From the NCBI GenBank assembly GCA_947311845.1, contig CAMZMU010000111.1, forward strand, positions 26,572,125 to 26,636,124: 64,000 nucleotides of DNA, in the 5' to 3' direction. Below, piece after piece: positions 24,090-35,400 of this stretch. The stretch's first letter is position 1; every line of letters begins with the position of its first letter. Source of the stretch: Poa pratensis (Eukaryota; Streptophyta; Magnoliopsida; Poales; Poaceae). The position numbers and the translations under genes are program-made. The notes below the pieces were generated by a model. The model saw nothing but the letters and a program-made list of their open reading frames with translations. It made no database searches and was not told the DNA's origin.

Positions 24090-24430
24090 CGTGGAGCTCA
24101 GGACGCGATTGGTTCGCCGGTGATCTTCTGGTGGTGGCGTGATACCTCGTGGCAGCGACTGCGACGGCAAGCTCGTGGCGGCGGTGTCGAAGTCCTGGCG
24201 GCGGCAGCGAGCAGGGGCTCGATTCGCGCGGCGGCGATGAGAACCGGACGTCTAGGGTTCTATTCCGGCGTCCTCTCGCTCGATTTTTTCTCCGGCGTCC
24301 TCGATTCGCCGGCGGCCGGTCTGGATCGGGCGGCGTCTGTGTGGAATCGGGAAAACCTAGGGTTCTAGCGCTGGGAGTGAGATGAACCGGAGAGTCGAGG
24401 GGATAGCAGGAAGGAAAGAGATAGGCCGCG
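24090..24430 (-). promoter_or_regulatory. GC-rich non-coding first exon and promoter of the C1A peptidase gene
   Basis: A short GC-rich, CpG-rich block has no ATG-led frame of interest on the minus strand. It ends at a good donor (CACG then GTGAGCAC, exon end 24090), which could splice to the coding exon starting at 23362. It is most simply the 5' UTR exon and core promoter area of that gene. Confidence 0.4.
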
Positions 24431-24590
24431 GTGGCAGTGCTGTTTGCTGAAACAAGGAGCTGGCTATGTCGCGGTTTTTTTTTTTTTCGGACATCCTTTT
24501 GTAAAAAAAAGTTAACTAACAAATTAAACCAAAATATTTTTTGGGGTTAGAGCATCTCCAACAGCCTTCCTATATTTGGATTGCCAAAAC

Positions 24591-24995
24591 CGGTGCAGAT
24601 TTGGTGCTCCTGAGTTCCAGTAATCCTGCCCATTTAAAAAAAAAACCATATTTAAAAGTTTCAAAAAATTCTGAAAAAAATCATGCATGTTCCTACTGAT
24701 ATTTCCTAGAAATGTGAAAAATCTCAATTCAAAATAATTTATGATTTGAGCTACACAAAAAAGAGAAACGTGCAGATCTGAGTATAGTGAACAATATAAA
24801 GTTTCAAAATTTCAATTTTTGTCTTTTGTTATGTAGCTCAAATTGTAAAGTATTTTATATTGATATTTTGCACGATTATAGGACATATCAGTAGGAACAC
24901 GCACGCTTTTTTCATATTTTTGAAACTTTTAAATATGTTTTTTAATTTTTGAAATGGGCGGGATCACTGGAGTTCGGGAGCATAAACGACTTTCC
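24591..24995. mobile_element. Foldback MITE with 11-bp target duplication
   Basis: 405 bp with long inverted halves. The left has TGGTGCTCCTGAGTTCCAGT, CATATTTAAAAGTTTCAAAA and TGTTCCTACTGATAT. The complement of the right has ATGCTCCCGAACTCCAGT, CATATTTAAAAGTTTCAAAA and TGTTCCTACTGATAT. ATTGCCAAAAC occurs at 24580-24590 and 24996-25006, an exact flanking duplication that rejoins to a plausible empty site. The duplication is 9-11 bp, so Mutator-like. Non-coding. Confidence 0.8.
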
Positions 24996-25006
24996 ATTGC
25001 CAAAAC

Positions 25007-27108
25007 TGAGTTTAGCAATAGAAGAGAGAGAGTATATAGCAATCTAAAATCTTTACTGCTTTCCCAGCATCCCTAAAACTGAATTGCTAAACTATATGTG
25101 TTTCACAATGACATGTGTGATCAACCTGTCAACTTTGGTCACATGCGCGTTTGTTGACCAGTTATTGATTGAAACAGTCACTGTGAGTCGAGTAGTTCAC
25201 TGTGGGCCATTAATTTTGTGAATAACCCATCTCTACATATACTAATCCCCCTATAATTCTTGCCCTCTTCTTGCTTCTCGTGTCCTCCAATAGGGTAGTG
25301 ACCACACCATTAGGGTAGTGACCACACCATATGATGGTCTCAATCATATCTCACTTTATAGTCCACACCGATATAAATATATTATTGGATACATACGCAC
25401 CACTTTATATTTCACACCTAAAAATAAAATTGTTAGAGACATAAACATGTTTTGAAAATATTTGCCAATTTTTCGGTGAAAATTTTGGTATTTTCAGATA
25501 CACAAGAAAATATGGTGTGAGAAAGGAAAAATAGCTCAATTTCCCACTCAAAATTTCTTTTTTTGTATAGCCTAAAATAAAAAATATTATTGTTACAAGA
25601 CTTATAGAGCACAAACAATAGTTACATTAGTCGTATGCTTTATTTGCCAAATCTGGAATCTGGATATATCGTTTCGATATTTATAAAAAAGAGATAAAGT
25701 GAGTTTGAATCTCTCCCTTATCATTTGTCTGACGCCGGCGCCCACCATAGCATCCTGTAGCCTATGCGCGACACCATTTCTCTCCATCCGCTTCTATCGA
25801 GCCGTATTCTACCAAAAATAGTCGTTTCACTATAAATTTCCCCCGCCTCTCCACACACCTTTGCCTCCGTCAAGCCCCTAGGAATACAGGGCACCTCGGT
25901 CCTCGGATGTCGCGTCTCAAGTCTATTATCAACTTGCAAGCAACGTGCGCTCCCCGTCGGTGCATATTCTGGTGGTCACACAACGCTAGTGGACTGGAAG
26001 AATTCCTACATCTCTCACAGCAATTGCATGTGAATACCCATGTCATCTCTCGCATCGGCCACTGATGTCGCCGTTGATGTTAGTGGTGCTCCACTCGGTG
26101 GTGGTGGAAGCTGCGGTTCAGACCGTGACCAAAAACTTGATGATGAAATGGGGTGGAAGGATGAGTTAGACATCTCATTGTTGGATGTCACCTAATTATT
26201 AATGAAACATGATGTGTGTATTTATCTATGAACGTTTTCTCTATGTTTACTTATCTCTCACTTATATTAAGAGAACGAGACAGATTATGTAATCAACTGC
26301 GTGTGCGTATTTAGTAGATAGTTGGATGCATACACTAAAGGACCTATGAGTGTCTAGCCTCCGCTGTACTAATTAGAGTGCAAAGTCACGACTCATGAGT
26401 GTAAAATGATAAAATAGCATGTCTTGTTAAATGTTTGGCGAACATGACAAACTAGAGATGAGCATTCGTGCACTTAAAATCTGGATCTGATATGATTCAC
26501 ATATTAAGATGGCATAAACCGTTTAAAATCTCACTTTGCTCTATTTTCTGGTGCACATCTAGCGGTGGAATATTCTTCTATTTACATAATATTGATTCTA
26601 CTGGATCCAATTGATGTAAGTTTGCGGCACATAATTATGCCAACTATTACTGATTTTAGAATAATTTATGTCAGCAAAGTCCACTTGATTTTATTACAAT
26701 AAATCAAGGACCTTGAGAACTGGATGGTTAATAAAATCTTGACTAATCTATCTCTTGAGTCTGCAATGTTCATCATATATATCTTACACTAGGTAATACG
26801 CCCGTGTGTTGCAACGGGTGATAAATATCTTCGTAAATGCCTGCCATGGCCCACCAATTTTTGTGTTGTCGCACTGTCGGATCGATGCTTACACATCGTT
26901 CGTGAACAATTGGAAATCGGTTTCTACTTGCCGAGTATATAAATATCACCATAAGCATCCTTCAAAAAACCGTGCAAAGTTACAAACCAAACAAGATGAC
27001 GGACTCACATTATTCCAATTCTAGTTAGTTCAAATACATCAATATTAAACAAAACATAAAGGAAAACATTTTCCAAGCACAATTAGCTCAAATTAAAAAA
27101 AAAATGAT
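25007..27108. other. Intergenic, no gene seen
   Basis: No supported gene. A 20-bp direct repeat (TAGGGTAGTGACCACACCAT) sits at about 25292-25331. The motif GCCCGTGTGTTGCAACGGG lies at about 26800-26818. Confidence 0.4.
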
Positions 27109-28212
27109 TGTCACTACTATTGATCACCATATCTGACGAGGTGTGGACTCGGCAAATCCCTGGGTTGAGTACCCCGGGTTGATTAAGGGGAGAGAATTGA
27201 GCGCTGGTGATCACGACGGCTGACAAGCGAGGCGTTTACCCAGGTTCAGGCTCCCGGAGGATAACACCCTACTTCCTGCTTGTCTGGTATTGAATGGCGA
27301 GTTGTGGCTACAATGGTGAGATGGCGATCTCACTAAGATTGGTGGTGGCGGCTATCAGCTTGCTTACCCTAGACGAAGGACCCTCCTAGCCTTTATATGA
27401 TAGGCTAGGTCTCGGGTGAACGGTGCCGATGGCGCTTACAAGATGATGAGAGTTGCATGACCTATCTGTCGACTGCCTTGGGCCGCACGTCGTCCTCTTT
27501 GGGCCTTCCTTGGGCCTTCGTCATAAGGCTGATAGGCTTGGCGTGACCCAGGTATCCCCAACGTGGGACAGTCGAAGAGTGACCCCACGTCAGTAGCCCC
27601 CGAGTGCTTAGTCGAATCGCAGAGTCGAGTAAAGGACTCCTTCCTCCTGGGCACGCCGTCGGGTTCCTTAGTTGAACAAATAAAGTTAGTCGACTCCGGC
27701 CGTTCAGGGCTGATGGAGGATTCCTTAGTCGAACCTTCGACTACAGGGCAAAACGCTGCAAGTACAGCCTTAGCCGGCAATTTTTTCGACTGTTATTGTT
27801 CTGAGTCACTCGGGAGCGCGAACAGCGCTCCCGATGGGAGTAGCCCCCGAGATTAAGCTGAATTGCTTGCAATTGAGGTTAAACTCAATTTTTCTTCAGT
27901 CGAAAAGCCCGCTCCCGATGGGAGTAAAGAATGGACTCGACGCGACGGAGTCGCAACTGGGGTTGCTCGACTTACTTTGTATTCGGCCGTTTTGGCTTAC
28001 TTCACGAGTTGGTTCAGCTCTTGGAGCTTACTGAATCTTCTTGCACTCGAAGAAACCATTCAAGTTTGTTCGGCTCTTGGAGCTTACTGGATCTTCGACA
28101 GTCGAATGAACCATTCGAGTTCTCCTTCAGCTCGCTGGCTTACTTGCTACACCTTCACTGTTGACGTCAGCGCTGACGTTTTGGCGCACTCTGTGCCCGA
28201 TGGGACGTGACA
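27109..28212 (-). repeat. Probable 3' LTR of the Gypsy element
   Basis: TGTCAC at 27109-27114 and GTGACA at 28207-28212 form inverted LTR-type ends of a 1104-bp block. On the minus strand a TATAAA (27392-27397) is followed by a plausible R/U5. The motif GTAGCCCCCGAG and the near-palindrome CTCCCGATGGGAG occur several times inside. The purine tract expected beside the upper end is weak, so the upper boundary is uncertain. The second LTR is not in the window. Confidence 0.5.
27392..27397 (-). promoter_or_regulatory. LTR TATA box
   Basis: ATATAAAGG on the minus strand inside the LTR, correctly placed to start transcription toward the lower LTR end as in other grass Gypsy LTRs. Confidence 0.45.
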
Positions 28213-28432
28213 GTGTGGGCCCAGTGTCAGTATTGACTGGAAACAGCGGTTCCCGCTTTGATCTGACCGTTGGGCGCGGAAATTTCGCGGCGTGATGATG
28301 GCGCCTTGATTCCCGTGCGGAGTGGGCGGCGTGGCCTGCGACGGTTGCCATCTCCGCGCGACACATGGATGGCCAGATGATGCTGTGGGATGCCGTTTCG
28401 CTTAGAACGGCCTGGATTAACTGACCGCGCGG

Positions 28433-28438
28433 TATAAA
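28433..28438 (+). promoter_or_regulatory. Plus-strand TATA box of the antisense gene
   Basis: GGTATAAATT lies about 112 bp upstream of ATG 28550 in a GC-rich setting, on the opposite strand to the element's pol. It fits a separate promoter for the antisense gene. Confidence 0.5.
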
Positions 28439-28549
28439 TTTTTCACCGCGGCGGCGAACAGTTCATTCCGTCCCCATTCTGCCGTCGTCTCCGCTGCTTC
28501 CTCTCCGCCATTGCTGCTCTTTGCCACCAGTTGCTTTCCTCCCCCCTCC

Positions 28550-31216
28550 ATGAGCAAGGCCACGATGAAGAGGGGAAAGCCTGCCGCCGGCGCCGCCGCC
28601 GCCGCCGAGGCGAGCGTGATGAAGAAGCCTGAGGGCGATTGGGCGAAATCAACGGTGAAGAAGGCCGAGCTCGAGGCCCTCCGCGCGCAGGGGCTGCTGC
28701 CGCCGGCGGACCAGGCGACGGTGCGCGTGCCTGGGAAAGAAGTATTTCCCTCTCCTCGCGAGGGGGAACGCGTTTGCTTGGTGGATTTCCTTCCGCGGGG
28801 TTTCGGGTTCCCCCTCCACGATTTCGTTCGTGGTCTCTTGTATGCTTATGGGATTCAGATCCACGATCTGACTCCCAATAGCGTCTTGAGTATCGCGAGC
28901 TACATCATGCTCTGCGAGTGCTTCTTGGGGATCTCCCCCAACTGGCTGCTGTGGAAGTCGCTGTTCCTCGTGAGGAAGAACGTGGGGAAAAGCCGCCAGG
29001 TGTATCCAGTTGGCGGCTTCGGCATCCAAGTTCGTGGCGACACCACCTACTTCCAGATGAAGAAGTCCGACTCCGTCCAAGGCTGGCGGAAGAGGTGGTT
29101 CTACATCAGGTGCGACCAGGAAGGGCTGCCCGACTTCGTGGCTGATCGCGAGTTGCGGAAGACGAACGCGTGGGCGCACCCGCTGTCGAAGGAGGACAGG
29201 GAGGCGACTCAGCCGTTGCTGACGCTTCTACGCGGCCTTCTGAAAAGTCTTGGTCGCGAGACAGGTGGAGTGCACCTTATTGCCACCTTCTTCAGGCTTC
29301 GAGTGCAGCCGCTCCGCACTCGCGTCCATCCCATGTGGGCGCGTGAAGACGGCGTTGAGCTCGACGATGATGAAGTCGAGTCGAAGGTGAGGAGCATCAC
29401 TAGTCTCCGAGCCGCTGACTCGTGCAATGTCAAGTGCCCGGTCGAGCCGTATGGGCCTAACAACCCTGTACCTGAGGTGAGCTTCGTGTGCTTTGTTCTT
29501 GTCTTGTATCTTCTTCTGTCGGACATGTTGCCTGACTCGAATGCTGCACTTGCTGACAGGGCCGTTCGAGCTATGTTAGCCTTCCTCCTCTGATGGAGAA
29601 CGGACCTCATGAAGAGGCAGAGTTCGCTGAGGAGGACGAGGGTGATGACGACGAGCTTCCATCCGCCACCTCTCGGAGTGAAGAGGTGGGGGAGGACGAT
29701 GAGGACGAGGAGCCGCTGGCGAAGCGACAGAGGCGAAAGAGTGGCGACTCCGCTTCGGCTTCGTCACCCTTGAAGGCGGGTGTGGAGAACGAAGAGGTGG
29801 CGAGCGGGTCGTCCTCGGGTGCTAAGCACACGAGTGATCTGGCGGAGCCCTTGATCGTGACTCCCCTTGGCTCTGCACTGCCGACTGAATTCGCGAGGAT
29901 GCCCTCCGTCTCCCTGGGCAGCGAAGATGATGTAGAGGTCATCAGGTTAATCTTGCAACCATCTCTTTGCTTTATCGAGTTTGATTGTTGATTTGCGAGT
30001 CTTTGAATGGAGTTATCTTGTCACAACGATCGTGCTGGCGCTGCCGGTTCTCCTCGTGAGATGGAGCATACGTCTGCCCCTACGATCGAGCAGGCTGCGA
30101 AGGCGACCGGAGAAGAGGCCCAGACGGGTGACGGCTTGGCCCTGAAAGCTTCGACTTCCTCCATACCAGAGAAGACTGCTGATGTGAATCCAGCTGACGC
30201 TGGACTGCTTGAGCACGTAAGTTTTCTTTCGACTCAGTCTGCAAAATCTTGTATCGGGTGCGCGAACAGCGCTCCCGATGGGAGTAGCCCCCGAAGATGT
30301 GCGTGACTAGAATAGTCGGGCGCAGATTGATGTCTTGTGTCGCGTGCAGCCGTTTTATCGCCAACAGATGGAAGGAGCCGCAACCTTCGTTCGCATGGAG
30401 CAGGAGAGGGATCGACTCCGCACTGCTCTGGAGCAGGCAAAAGGTGAGCGTTAACCCGTGTGTTCAAGGGGTGCTTCGACTGCCTTCATGCTAAATTTTG
30501 CTCCGTTGATCCGCAGGCGAGCAGGAGTGTATGAAGAAGCGGGTCGCGGAGCTGGAGAAATCGCTGGGTGAAGCTCAAGAGCGTGAGCGAACCCAGGATG
30601 ATCTGGAGAAGACCCAGGTCGACCGCTTGCTCGCACTCGCCGATGTGATTGGGAGTAAGTGCTTCGGCTCATTGCCTACTTTGCCTTTCGTCGACTTCTG
30701 ACATCTTACGGGTGCCGTTTCCTTTGATCAGAGACTTGCGGAGGTGCTCCTCCAGAAGGGACTTCCAGCGAGGATACCGGCTTGGTGGAGGCTGTTGGCT
30801 TCATCGACCGCGTCTGCGCGTATGCCTCGGCAGCGCTGCAGAAGTCGACGGGCGCTTTGGCGACTGTGCACCGGAGCATCTTCCCCAGCCAGCCGCCGCC
30901 AGTCGCTGTGGACGCGCTTGCGGCTCCGTTTGAAGGCAACGCGACCACCATGGCGGACTACACGCGTGCGCAGACGGTACGCGGCTCAGAGCTCACTTTC
31001 CAGCTACTTCTGGGTCACCAAGTCGTAGGTGATTTTGAGAAGGTTGCCAGCGACTTCCCTCGGAAGCCTGATGGCAGGACCGCGTCCCTTAGCGGTGTGA
31101 AGGCGCGGGCGAGTCAGCTGGCTGCGAAGTTGATTGGCACCTTCGAGAAGAAAATTGCCAAGGCTGCAGAGTTGGCTGCTAGGAAGAGCCGTTCTCAGTC
31201 GGAGTCTATGATGTAG
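28550..31216 (+). CDS. Antisense element gene: putative gypsy-type transposon domain plus coiled coil
   Basis: Exons are 28550-29476, 29560-29945, one ending 30216 (acceptor unclear), 30350-30443, 30517-30654 and 30732-31216. Apart from exon 3, the introns have good GT-AG signals and matching phases; the stop is at 31214-31216. Exon 1 (309 codons) has an Ala-rich start and then RVCLVDFLPRGFGFPLHDFV and SIASYIMLCECFLGISPNW, the pattern annotated as putative gypsy type transposon (PF04195). Exon 2 is strongly acidic with a basic patch (LAKRQRRKSG, NLS-like). Exons 4-5 are heptad-like (ERDRLRTALEQAK, MKKRVAELEKSLGEAQERER). The C-terminus is basic and Ala-rich. The role of this domain is unknown. 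It runs antisense to pol and looks less decayed than pol. Confidence 0.65.
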
Positions 31217-31401
31217 ACTCCTTTCTTTTAAGTTTCTTCTGCTTTTGGTTCTTGGTCTGTAATGAACGAAATAGCTTGCGGGTCTTCTGGCCGCGAACAT
31301 GCTGATGTTTGAAATGTAAATTTGCGCCTTCGAGTCTTCTTTCATATCTAGGCTTGAATGTCATTTTCCTTGCTTGACACTGTCGAACTTGGCAGTCTGA
31401 G

Positions 31402-32298
31402 ATGGGCGAAGCTCCCGGGGTCGCTGGAACGGCTGGTGCGGGTGACGAGGAGGACACCTCTTCGACTGCGCCCGCTCGTCGTCGCCGGCGAGCTCCTCCA
31501 GCTCCTGCGCGAAGTGTGAATGACCAACGAGTGTTCACCTTCATGAGGAACAAGATTGCTGAGCTTGAGTCGAAGTTGAAGAGCGCCGAGTTAGAGTTGG
31601 AGTGTTGAGGTCGCGGCCCGTTGCACCGTTCTCTCAGCGAGAGGAGTTTCTGCTGGGCGAGATGGACTTGATCAGTCGGCAACTGCAAGGTTAGCCTTCT
31701 AGCACAGTGCTTTCGACTTCGTTATCCTTTTGCTGTTCTAAGTACTGAGTCTTGATGCAGATGTGAATTCTGACTGGAAGGCTGAGCAGAGTCGAGTAGA
31801 CGAGCGGGTGGAGAGAGAAGCCGCCGGCGACTCACCCGAAGCGCGTCAGTTTTGGTCGGATAGACCCAGAGGGAGTGTGCTGGCCCGAATGCTGGATCGC
31901 ACCTGGCGGGCTGCTGTGCTCTTGGAAGGTTGCAGGAAAACCCTCTGGCAGATCAACAGGGTGTATTTTCCTCACAACGAGCAGCCTAACGGGCTGACTG
32001 CACTGCTGGAGAGGTTCCGCGAAGGCAGTGCGTTGAAGGAAGTCGTGTATGCTCAACTTGTTGCCGGGCGAACGCGGCGCTGGCGTACGTTCGAATGCAT
32101 CGACCTCATCTTCCATTGGCCAAGGTGCTTGATGGCTTGCCTGGAGAGGATGACTACGCCGAGACTCTTGCGGCTGCGCGTCAGATGATTCAGCAGGTCC
32201 TGAGTCACAGTGAGCACCTTGTGGGCCGCTCGATGCGCCGAAGGGCGAGCCTGCAGAATAAGAGTAGTAAACTGTTGTTGTATAGCGTTAGCTTGTAA
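31402..32298 (+). pseudogene. Second plus-strand frame of the element, degraded
   Basis: From ATG 31402 the frame reads MGEAPGVAGTAGAGDEED, an RRRRR basic patch and a coiled-coil-like IAELESKLKSAELELE before a stop at 31606. A block after an AG at about 31760 reads VNSDWKAEQSRVDERVERE, WRAAVLLEGCRKTLWQINRV and LTALLERFREGSALKEVVYA. It shifts frame at about 32085 to VLDGLPGEDDYAETLAAARQ and ends at 32296-32298. I do not recognise a family. It lies downstream of the antisense gene in the same direction and may be its continuation or a partner ORF. Confidence 0.4.
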
Positions 32299-32339
32299 GA
32301 GCAATGTTTCCAAGTGTGAATACGCGTGTATGTATGCCG

Positions 32340-33335
32340 AGGTGGGGGTAGCCCCCGAGTGATTAAATTGTGTCTTGTAGACTTTTGTAAACCCGCATGG
32401 CGCAGCCCCGAGCGGATCGAGTGCGACCGAGGTATGTCGAGTCAGACCTGTGCGGCATAGCCCCCGAGTGTTTCTGGTGGCGGCCAAGGATTTCGAATTA
32501 GACCTGTATGGCGCAGCCCCCGAGCGCTTCGAGTGGCGACCTAGGTTTGACTTAGACCTGTGCGGCGCAGCCCCCGAGTGCTTCGGGTGCGGCCTAGGTT
32601 CTTCGAGTTGGACCTGTGCGGCGCAGCCCCCGAGTGCTTCGGGTGGCGACCCAGGATTTTTCGAGTGGAACCTGTATGGCGCAGCCCCCGAGTGCGTCGG
32701 GTGGCGGCCTAGGTTTAACTTGGACTTGTACGGCGTAGCCCCCGAGTGCTTCGGGTGCGGCCTAGGTTCTTCGAGTTGGACCTGTGCGGCGCAGCCCCCG
32801 AGTGCTTCGGGTGGCAACCCAGGATTTTTCGAGTGGAACCTGTATGGCGCAGCCCCCGAGTGCGTCGGGTGACGGCCTAGGTTTTTGACTTAGACCTGTG
32901 CGGCGCAGCCCCCGAGCGCGTCGGGTGGCGGCCTAGGATTTTCGAGTTGGACCTGTATGGCACAGCCCCCGAGTGTTCGGGTGCGGCCTAGGCTTGACTT
33001 AGACCTGTGTGGCGCAGCCCCCGAGTGCTTCGGGTGGCGGCCTAGGATTTTCGAGTTGGACCTGTATGGCGCAGCCCCCGAGTGCGTCGGGTGACGGCCT
33101 AGGTTTTGACTTAGACCTGTATGGCGCAGCCCCCGAGTGCGTCGGGTGACGGCCTAGGTTTTTGACTTAGACCTGTGCGGCGCAGCCCCCGAGCGCATCG
33201 GGTGGCGGCCTAGGATTTTCGAGTTGGACCTGTATGGCGCAGCCCCCGCGTGCGTCGGGTGACGGCCTAGGTTTTGACTTAGACCTGTATGGCGCGGCCC
33301 CCGAGCGCGTCGGGTGGCGGCATAGGTTTTGTTGC
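32340..33335. repeat. Tandem repeat, 56-57 bp unit, about 18 copies
   Basis: Each unit contains GACCTGTATGGCGCAGCCCC, CGAGTGCGTCGGGTG and CGGCCTAGGTTTT with small changes. About 18 GCAGCCCCCGAG cores occur between 32343 and 33300. The unit length is fairly constant, and alternating subtypes (GACTTAGACC or GAGTTGGACC) suggest a two-unit higher order. It lies between the 3' ends of the plus-strand frames and the minus-strand integrase. The GCCCCCGAG core is shared with the element's LTR. Confidence 0.9.
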
Positions 33336-33378
33336 TTTTTGACCAAAAAGTAAAGGGGAGAGCTTGTTCCAAATCACT

Positions 33379-34340
33379 TCATTGATTTTTGCGAGCAGGC
33401 CGCCTCATTAAAACCCTTCCAGTCCCCTCAGGTACCCTGGTAAGGGAAAGAGTGCGTCTGGAACCTGCCGCTTCTTGACATGTACACTTTGTTACAAGGG
33501 GGAGTCGACTAGGCGTAGAAGCGGCGCAGTTGCGCAACGTTCCACGGGTTGCCAGACTGTCCCCGTCTTCGAGTCCTTCAGGCGGTAAGCTCCGCCGCCG
33601 ATTGCTTCTGTCACGATGTATGGACCCTCCCACGGGGAGGCGAGTTTGTGCACCTTCTTCTGTTTGAGGCGGAGGACAAGGTCGCCAGGGACGAACGCTC
33701 TGGGCCGCAGTCGCCGCCCGTGGTAGTTGCGTAGTCTTGCTGATACACGGCTGTGCGGGTAGGGCGATGTCGCGTGCTTCGTCCAGGGTATCCATGTCAT
33801 CCTCGAGTGCTTCTTCTGCGTCGGACTCGTCGTAGGCCACCACTCGGGGTGCGTCGAACTTGATGTCGCTGGCATGACTGCTTCTGCGCCGTAGACCATG
33901 AAGAATGGCGTGTACTGAGTGGATGTTCGGCGTAGTGCGCAGACTCCACAGTACAGTTGGCAGCTCTTTGACCCAGGCACCTGCAGCGCGCCTCAATGGC
34001 ACTCGCAGGCGCTTCTTGATGCCCTTGCAGACTAAGCCATTGGCCTTTTCGACCTGTCCGTTGGACTGCGGGTGCGAGACAGATGCGTAGTTGAGCTTGA
34101 TGCCTTGCTCGGAGCAGAAGTCCTTGAATTCTTCGGCTGTGAAGTTCGTGCCGTTGTCGGTGATGATGTTGTGCGGCACTCCAAACCTGAAGATGATCGA
34201 CCTGATGAAGTTAACTGCCGAGGAGGCAGTCGAACTTGTGATAGGCACGGCTTCGATCCACTTCGTGAACTTGTCGACTGCCACCAAGAGATGAGTGTGT
34301 CCTCCCGGAGAGGACTTCTTGAGTGGACCCACCATGTCGA
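33379..34340 (-). pseudogene. Gypsy integrase (rve core), frameshifted C-terminus
   Basis: The minus-strand frame from 34335 has the D,D,E core: Asp in VDKFTKWIEAVP, Asp in ITDNGTNFTAEEF and Glu in SHPQSNGQVEKANGLV. After about residue 130 the true frame moves to the one covering 33980-33492 (QYTPFFMVYGAEAVMP, LRNYHGRRLRPRAFVPGDLV then LRLKQKKVHKLASPWEGPY), the GPY/F-type C-terminal module. At least one frameshift separates the two, so the protein is broken. Confidence 0.75.
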
Positions 34341-35400
34341 GCCCCCATTGAGCGAAGGGCCAGGCGAGTGGTATGGTCTTCAGTGCTGATGCCGGCGTGC
34401 GGCTTGTTGGCGAACTCCTGGCAGCCGATACATTTCCTCACGAGTTCTTCGCGTCTTGCATTGCTGTGGGCCAGTAGAACCCGCTCGTAGGCTTTGGCCA
34501 CTAAGGCCGACTGCTGGCGTGGTGCCGCAGATGCCAGCGTGGATATCGAGTAAGATGGCTTGACCGTCGACTGGGTCGATGCACCTTTGAGGACTCCTGA
34601 GATGCTTCGCTTGTAGAGTTCTCCGTTGATGACGGTGAAGCCCTTGGAGCGGCGGATGACGCGCTTGGCTTCGACTGGGTTTGTTGGCACCCTCTGGTGC
34701 AGTATGTAAGCCAGGTATGGGCTCGTCCATGTGGGCTCGATCAGCATTACTCCATAGGTTCCTTCTCCGTGCTGGGCGGGTCGGCGGTGCTTGTTGTCGA
34801 TGTAGAGGATCCCGGCGCGGGCCGGAGCTTGACGGAGCGTTGTGTGATGCACTCGAGGAAGACTCCGGGTGGCACCGGCGCTTTGTCTGAGCCCAGGTTG
34901 GCGAGGGCGTCGGCTTCTTCGTTGCTCTCGCGGCCGACGTGCCGTAGCTCGCAGCCGTCGAATGTACCTTCCAGCTGGTTGTACAGGTCCCTGTAGGCGA
35001 TCATGTTGTCGGCGATGGCGTCACATTGCTTCATGGTTTGCTGCACGACGAGGTAAGAGTCTCCGTAGATCATGAGGTGAGTGGCACCGCAGTTCTTGGC
35101 CATCCGCATGCCGTGGATTAGGGCTCGTACTCTGCCTCATTGTTGGAGGGTGTTGGGAAGTTCATCTGCAGCACGTACTTCAGCTTGTCGCCTTTGGGTG
35201 AGATGAGGACGACTCCCGCCCCTGCTGATCTGAATTTCTTGGAGCCGTCGAAGTACATTGTCCATGCGTTGGACAAGTCGGGTACATCTGGCAGCTGGGC
35301 CCTATCCACTCTGTGGTGAATTCTGGAAGCCTGGGCCTTGATTGACTTCGGGTGCGCGTACTTCAGCCCCCAGGGCCCTAGCTCAACAACCCACTTGGCG
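34341..35400 (-). pseudogene. Gypsy RNase H and integrase zinc-binding spacer, frameshifted
   Basis: Frame 35309-35118 has WTMYFDGSKKFRSAGAGVVL (RNase H first Asp) and NNEAEYE (Glu). Frame 35109-34747 continues with HLMIYGDSYLVVQQ (second Asp) and ESNEEADALANLG. The integrase zinc-binding spacer is spread over the frames at 34700-34380 (DIHAGICG, CIGCQEFANK). Several shifts are needed to join these. Confidence 0.7.

Noticed and set aside
24016..24522. 168-codon minus-strand frame
   Set aside because: Pro/Arg-rich product of a GC-rich 5' UTR area; a donor site interrupts it and no domain is present.
32053..32872. Repeat-rich frames of 254 and 140 codons on both strands
   Set aside because: Both are translations of the 56-57 bp tandem array.
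32340..33335. Possible CRISPR-like array
   Set aside because: Repeats are contiguous with no unique spacers, and the genome is a plant.
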